Positions 7,195 through 9,387 of a stretch of DNA of 9,387 nucleotides are shown here, one piece after another. The notes below the pieces were generated by a model that saw nothing but the letters and a program-made list of their open reading frames with translations, did no database searches and was not told where the DNA came from. The stretch's first letter is position 1. Each line of letters begins with the position of its first letter. A program made the translations under genes and the position numbers. This DNA comes from Gemmatimonadota bacterium. Its GTDB lineage: Bacteria; Gemmatimonadota; Gemmatimonadetes; Palauibacterales; Palauibacteraceae. Where the stretch lies: the NCBI GenBank assembly GCA_030601615.1, contig JAUVTH010000042.1:1-9387 (forward strand). Direction: 5' to 3'.

Positions 7195-7200
7195 ATGATA
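7195..7200 (-). promoter_or_regulatory. -10-like TATCAT just upstream of the CPBP gene
   Basis: On the minus strand TATCAT (7200 to 7195) is followed by 5 nt and then the alternative GTG (7189), or by 11 nt and the ATG (7183). The transcript would have either no leader or one of a few bases. No clear -35 hexamer is visible. The box lies back to back with the plus-strand promoter at 7231, so the two units would be divergently transcribed. Confidence 0.35.
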
Positions 7201-7230
7201 CGCCACTTTCACTCCGCCACGGCCCGCTTA

Positions 7231-7259
7231 TTGACTTGTGTCGTGTTGCCCGCGATATT
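7231..7259 (+). promoter_or_regulatory. Sigma70-like promoter
   Basis: TTGACT at 7231-7236 matches the -35 consensus in five of six positions. After exactly 17 bp comes GATATT at 7254-7259, with an overlapping TATTAT at 7256-7261 (19-bp spacing). The expected transcription start is near 7266. This is the best -35/-10 pair in the window. It would drive either a short RNA ending at the terminator near 7363 or, on read-through, the csp mRNA with a leader of about 210 nt. Confidence 0.6.
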
Positions 7260-7265
7260 ATCAGC

Positions 7266-7363
7266 GTTCGAAAACAAGCACGACCTGAAGCAGTGCGGTA
7301 ATGGATTAAAGTAGAACACTGGTTTTTCTAGGGGGGCCTGTTCGAACGGGTCGCCCTTTTTTT
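7266..7363 (+). ncRNA. Candidate small RNA or csp leader RNA, about 98 nt
   Basis: The segment runs from the predicted start of the 7231 promoter to the end of the T-tract at 7363. It has no meaningful open reading frame: the only ATG (7301) is followed one codon later by a stop. It contains a weak hairpin CAGTG/CACTG (7291-7295 with 7317-7321) and the terminator stem. CGTTCGAA (7265-7272) is perfectly complementary to TTCGAACG (7341-7348) in the terminator. That allows an alternative fold, which would suit a regulated leader. I do not recognise it as any known RNA family. A free-standing sRNA and a csp attenuator are both possible. Confidence 0.4.
7331..7363 (+). terminator. Intrinsic terminator upstream of csp
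   Basis: An 11-position stem (7331-7341 with 7346-7356) closes a TCGA tetraloop. It has nine Watson-Crick or wobble pairs at its core, one G-G mismatch and two G-T wobbles. The stem is followed immediately by seven T (7357-7363). It lies about 115 nt before the csp ATG, so it either ends a small RNA or acts as a conditional terminator in the csp leader. Confidence 0.75.
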
Positions 7364-7379
7364 GTGGCAATTGCCACAA
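7362..7379. promoter_or_regulatory. 18-bp perfect palindrome, candidate operator
   Basis: TTGTGGCAATTGCCACAA reads identically on both strands over 18 bp with no spacer. It begins in the last two T of the preceding terminator and ends 99 nt before the csp start codon. Dyads of this length and half-site form (TTGTGGCAA) are typical of dimeric repressor sites. No regulator gene that might bind it is in the window. It could also form a hairpin in RNA, but with a tight AATT turn. Confidence 0.45.
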
Positions 7380-7478
7380 CACCCCGCGCGGGGGGATGCC
7401 GCGAGAGTGTCAATTAGTCGGGTGGTACGGATTGTCCGGACTCCGACCTTGGCAACACAACATTCAGGAGCAGGACAC

Positions 7479-7688
7479 ATGCGTACCAAGGGAACAGTTA
7501 AGTGGTTCAGCGACGAGAAGGGCTTCGGCTTCATCACGCTGGAGGACGGCGGCAAGGATTGCTTCGTCCATCATTCGGCGATCCAGGCCGATGGCTTCAA
7601 GTCGCTCAAAGAGGGTGACATCGTCGAGTTCGAGGTGGTGCAGGGCCAGAAGGGTCCGGCCGCAGAGAACGTGACCATCGTTACGTAG
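7479..7688 (+). CDS. csp: Cold-shock domain protein (CspA family)
   Basis: A 69-residue single-domain protein of standard CspA length. It binds single-stranded RNA and DNA and acts as an RNA chaperone in the cytoplasm. It starts with KGTVKWF (4-10), has RNP1 as KGFGFI (14-19) and RNP2 as CFVHH (28-32), where Cys replaces the usual Val or Ile at the first position, and ends with GPAAENV. The ATG at 7479 is fixed by AGGAG at 7466-7470, 8 nt upstream. The frame is open further upstream to 7362, but that stretch runs through palindromic non-coding DNA. A strong terminator follows 24 nt after the stop. The long, structured region upstream fits the habit of csp genes to have long regulated leaders. 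Whether this copy is cold-induced cannot be told from sequence. Confidence 0.95.
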   Translation: MRTKGTVKWFSDEKGFGFITLEDGGKDCFVHHSAIQADGFKSLKEGDIVEFEVVQGQKGPAAENVTIVT

Positions 7689-7712
7689 CAGCAGGACAGC
7701 CCAAGCGGCTGT

Positions 7713-7749
7713 GCGGGCCGTCTCGTTTGACGAGGCGGCCCGCTTTTTT
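7713..7749 (+). terminator. Intrinsic terminator of csp
   Basis: A 13-bp stem (7713-7725 with 7731-7743, one G-T wobble) closes a TTTGA loop and is followed by six T (7744-7749). It sits between csp and the convergent gene that ends at 7774. There is no A-tract on its left side, so it should work only for plus-strand transcripts. Confidence 0.9.
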
Positions 7750-7773
7750 GTCGTTTCTCCCGGAACCGGGCGA

Positions 7774-9387
7774 TCAGGCAGAACCCCCGCGACGACCTGT
7801 CAGGCGCACGGCCAGCCGTCGCAGTCGTCGCAGCAGGCCGCGCTTCCGTTTCCGCTTCGATCGACCTTCCTCTCGAGCCGGTCCGTAGCGACTCGAGTCC
7901 AGGATCGGGTCACGCAGTTCCACGCCGTCGAACTCTCCTATCAGGCTATGCGACTGCATCGGGATCGTCTCCGGGACGGGCTTGCCCCAGAAACTGGATC
8001 GAATGCGCCGTATCGCCGCACGAAACTCCTTTCCCGCGGCTCCGCGGAACTCTTCCGGAGTCAGCAGCCGCATCCCTTCTCTCTCGAGACTGTACAGCCG
8101 CGGGCGCAATCGGTCCCTGACCTCGCGCGACATTCCGTCGAGTGCCTCTTCCAGGCGCTCGAGGTGATGCATCACGTGCTCGAAGCTTCCTCCCCATACG
8201 TGGAAATCGCCGTGTGCGCTGCGATAGGGCTCCGGCAGGAAGGTCTGTGTCCAGTGATAACGCCACGTTCCCAGCTCGTCCGGAACGAAGCGTACGCGCC
8301 AGCGATACCGGTCCACGTGCTCCGCTTCGATCCTGTGGCTGACGCCCGAGGGTGATTCGAAGAACCACGGTACGGACTGCCGCTCGGGCGGGCCGGTCAG
8401 GATCCAGGTGTCGGCCAGCTCGGCCTCAAACAGGTCTCCCAGCTCCACCGGGTCGGGCATGGCCAGCAGGCGCAGCTGGAACCAGTCTCCTTCGGGCTCG
8501 AACGGGAACGAGGCCCTGCGCCACGGTCCGGAATCGTCTCCGGTGCCTTCGCGTACCTGGATGCCGGGCGTAGCGTATCCGTGAACCGCCTCGAAGGAAG
8601 CCATCCACAAACCGCCGCCGGCGCTCTGCCTCGGGAGCTCGTACGACCTGCCGTATTCCAGGAACACGTCGTGTGCGATGGACTCCGTCTCCGCGGTGCT
8701 GCACCACTCCAGCTCGAGTCTCGGGCGCCGGACCGTATTCCGTGAATCCCCGTGCTCACCGGAGTCCAGATTGAAGAAGCATCCTGGAATGTCTTCCTGG
8801 GCGTCCGTAAGCTTGAGCAGGAGTAGCAACGGCTTTCCTTGCCGGATCCGCTCGGCGGCGTGGCGGGTGAGGGCACCCGACTGGAAGACGACCCGACCAT
8901 CTCTGGGGATCCAGGCAGCCTCGGCGAGTGCATGGGCACCCGTGTCCGCCTCGGGATGAGAGTCCGAGGCGAACCCCGCTCCGGGAAGCCCCCAGGGCGC
9001 CTGCTCAAATGCCGAGTCGCCCCACCAGACCTCGCCCGGCTTCGGCACGCTCACGTTGTTCCCGTCTACACCCCCGCTGCCCGGGTTCCAATCCCTGGCC
9101 ACGGCGTCGACGAGCAGACGCAGAGGGCGCGGTGGCCCTTCTTCGACATGGAGGATCAATCGACAGTCGCTCAGTTCGAAGGTCGTCGGCAGCGAGATCC
9201 CATCCCACCGGTGCAGCACCCGAAACAGCTCGTTCTCTCCGTACATCGGGTTGGAGTATTCGCCGGTTCGTCCGAATCGCACGTGGATCTGGGTGGACTG
9301 GTTCCACCCCCAGATGAATCCGCCGTCCAGGAATCCGCGGACGTCATTGTCCTTCATTCCGCAGTAATCCGGGCCATTCACATAGAC
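7774..9387 (-). CDS. DNRLRE/DUF5060-like protein with basic C-terminal tail (5' end outside window)
   Basis: The frame is open from the right window edge to TGA at 7774-7776, so about 537 residues are visible. The first available start inside the window is a GTG at 9381, with no visible SD, so the true start is probably outside and any signal peptide cannot be seen. Counted from that GTG, residues ~15-226 look like a DNRLRE-type beta domain (FRVLHRWDGISLPTTFELSDCRLIL at 53-77, closing RPRLELEW 219-226). Residues ~312-395 resemble DUF5060, with the typical YRWRVRFVPDELGTWRYHW stretch at 359-377. Residues ~400-465 are probably helical and charged. The tail from 505 on has many Arg and Lys (RSKRKRKRGLLRRLRRLAVR). 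DNRLRE and DUF5060 domains occur in extracellular or polysaccharide-active proteins, so a role in surface carbohydrate handling is a guess. No catalytic domain was recognised. The gene converges with csp. Confidence 0.7.
   Translation of the reverse strand, partial: VYVNGPDYCGMKDNDVRGFLDGGFIWGWNQSTQIHVRFGRTGEYSNPMYGENELFRVLHRWDGISLPTTFELSDCRLILHVEEGPPRPLRLLVDAVARDWNPGSGGVDGNNVSVPKPGEVWWGDSAFEQAPWGLPGAGFASDSHPEADTGAHALAEAAWIPRDGRVVFQSGALTRHAAERIRQGKPLLLLLKLTDAQEDIPGCFFNLDSGEHGDSRNTVRRPRLELEWCSTAETESIAHDVFLEYGRSYELPRQSAGGGLWMASFEAVHGYATPGIQVREGTGDDSGPWRRASFPFEPEGDWFQLRLLAMPDPVELGDLFEAELADTWILTGPPERQSVPWFFESPSGVSHRIEAEHVDRYRWRVRFVPDELGTWRYHWTQTFLPEPYRSAHGDFHVWGGSFEHVMHHLERLEEALDGMSREVRDRLRPRLYSLEREGMRLLTPEEFRGAAGKEFRAAIRRIRSSFWGKPVPETIPMQSHSLIGEFDGVELRDPILDSSRYGPAREEGRSKRKRKRGLLRRLRRLAVRLTGRRGGSA

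Larger units (their letters stand above)
7190..7478. other. Structured intergenic region between the CPBP gene and csp
   Basis: This 289-nt stretch holds no credible protein gene. In order it holds a minus-strand -10 box, a plus-strand sigma70-like promoter (7231-7259), about 70 nt of lower-GC sequence, an intrinsic terminator (7331-7363), an 18-bp perfect palindrome (7362-7379), a 12-bp GC palindrome (7382-7393) and the csp ribosome binding site. No separate, convincing csp promoter could be identified between the palindromes and the csp start. Confidence 0.6.

Noticed and set aside
7382..7393. 12-bp palindrome CCCCGCGCGGGG before csp as an operator
   Set aside because: Such G/C-only dyads are common by chance in GC-rich DNA. 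It may only add RNA structure to the leader.
7362..7478. N-terminal extension of csp by 39 codons
   Set aside because: The extension runs through the terminator edge and palindromes, csp proteins begin at the MxxGTVKWF position, and AGGAG marks the ATG at 7479.
7711..8355. 214-codon plus-strand frame at the start of the DNRLRE/DUF5060-like gene
   Set aside because: It begins inside the csp terminator and lies opposite a long frame with domain-like sequence. It is not a credible gene.
1..9387. CRISPR array, tRNA/rRNA genes, transposase, integrase or toxin-antitoxin pair
   Set aside because: I found no spaced direct repeats, no tRNA-like cloverleaf with a TTCGANTC-type T-loop in context, and no protein with transposase, integrase or toxin features. 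TTCGAA at 7267-7272 and 7341-7346 is not part of a tRNA fold.

Overview
The window is a GC-rich stretch of bacterial chromosome with seven or eight ordinary-looking genes. It carries no tRNA, rRNA, CRISPR array, insertion sequence or phage gene that I can see. The protein content (DUF4382 lipoprotein, DUF4153 membrane protein, lipoprotein N-termini of the type LVGC-DS and LGAC-ED, a DNRLRE/DUF5060-like protein) is reminiscent of Gemmatimonadota or a related environmental Gram-negative lineage. That assignment is inference from protein style, not a proven taxonomy.

Left part, 1-5042, all on the + strand: the 3' end of a kelch-type beta-propeller protein (1-726, cut by the window edge); a non-coding stretch with a good TATAAT box; a DUF4382 lipoprotein (940-1815); a large DUF4153 integral membrane protein (1904-3745); and a lipoprotein of the endonuclease/exonuclease/phosphatase fold (3873-5042). 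The exported or envelope character of all four is the common theme. They do not look like one tight operon, because each is separated from the next by 88-213 nt and promoter-like or SD signals lie in the gaps.

Middle part, 5043-7189: a 229-nt gap with hairpins, then a 68-aa orphan protein (5272-5478, +). It converges with a two-gene minus-strand operon whose first gene is a CPBP (Abi/Rce1-like) membrane protein (7183-6371) and whose second is a membrane-anchored alpha/beta hydrolase (6325-5486). The CPBP protein has an altered catalytic motif.

Right part, 7190-9387: the most structured non-coding DNA of the window lies between the CPBP gene and a cold-shock protein gene (7479-7688, +). It holds a sigma70-like promoter, about 100 nt that end in a strong intrinsic terminator, and an 18-bp perfect palindrome, all upstream of the csp gene. 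This is either a small RNA gene followed by csp or a long csp leader with a conditional terminator. A second strong terminator follows csp. The window ends in a long minus-strand gene (7774-9387, its start lies outside) for a protein with a DNRLRE-like region, a DUF5060-like region and a very basic C-terminal tail.

I see no clear new multi-gene system. The best candidates for something undescribed are the csp leader/small RNA region and its palindrome, the CPBP protein with missing catalytic residues, and the basic-tailed DNRLRE/DUF5060 protein.
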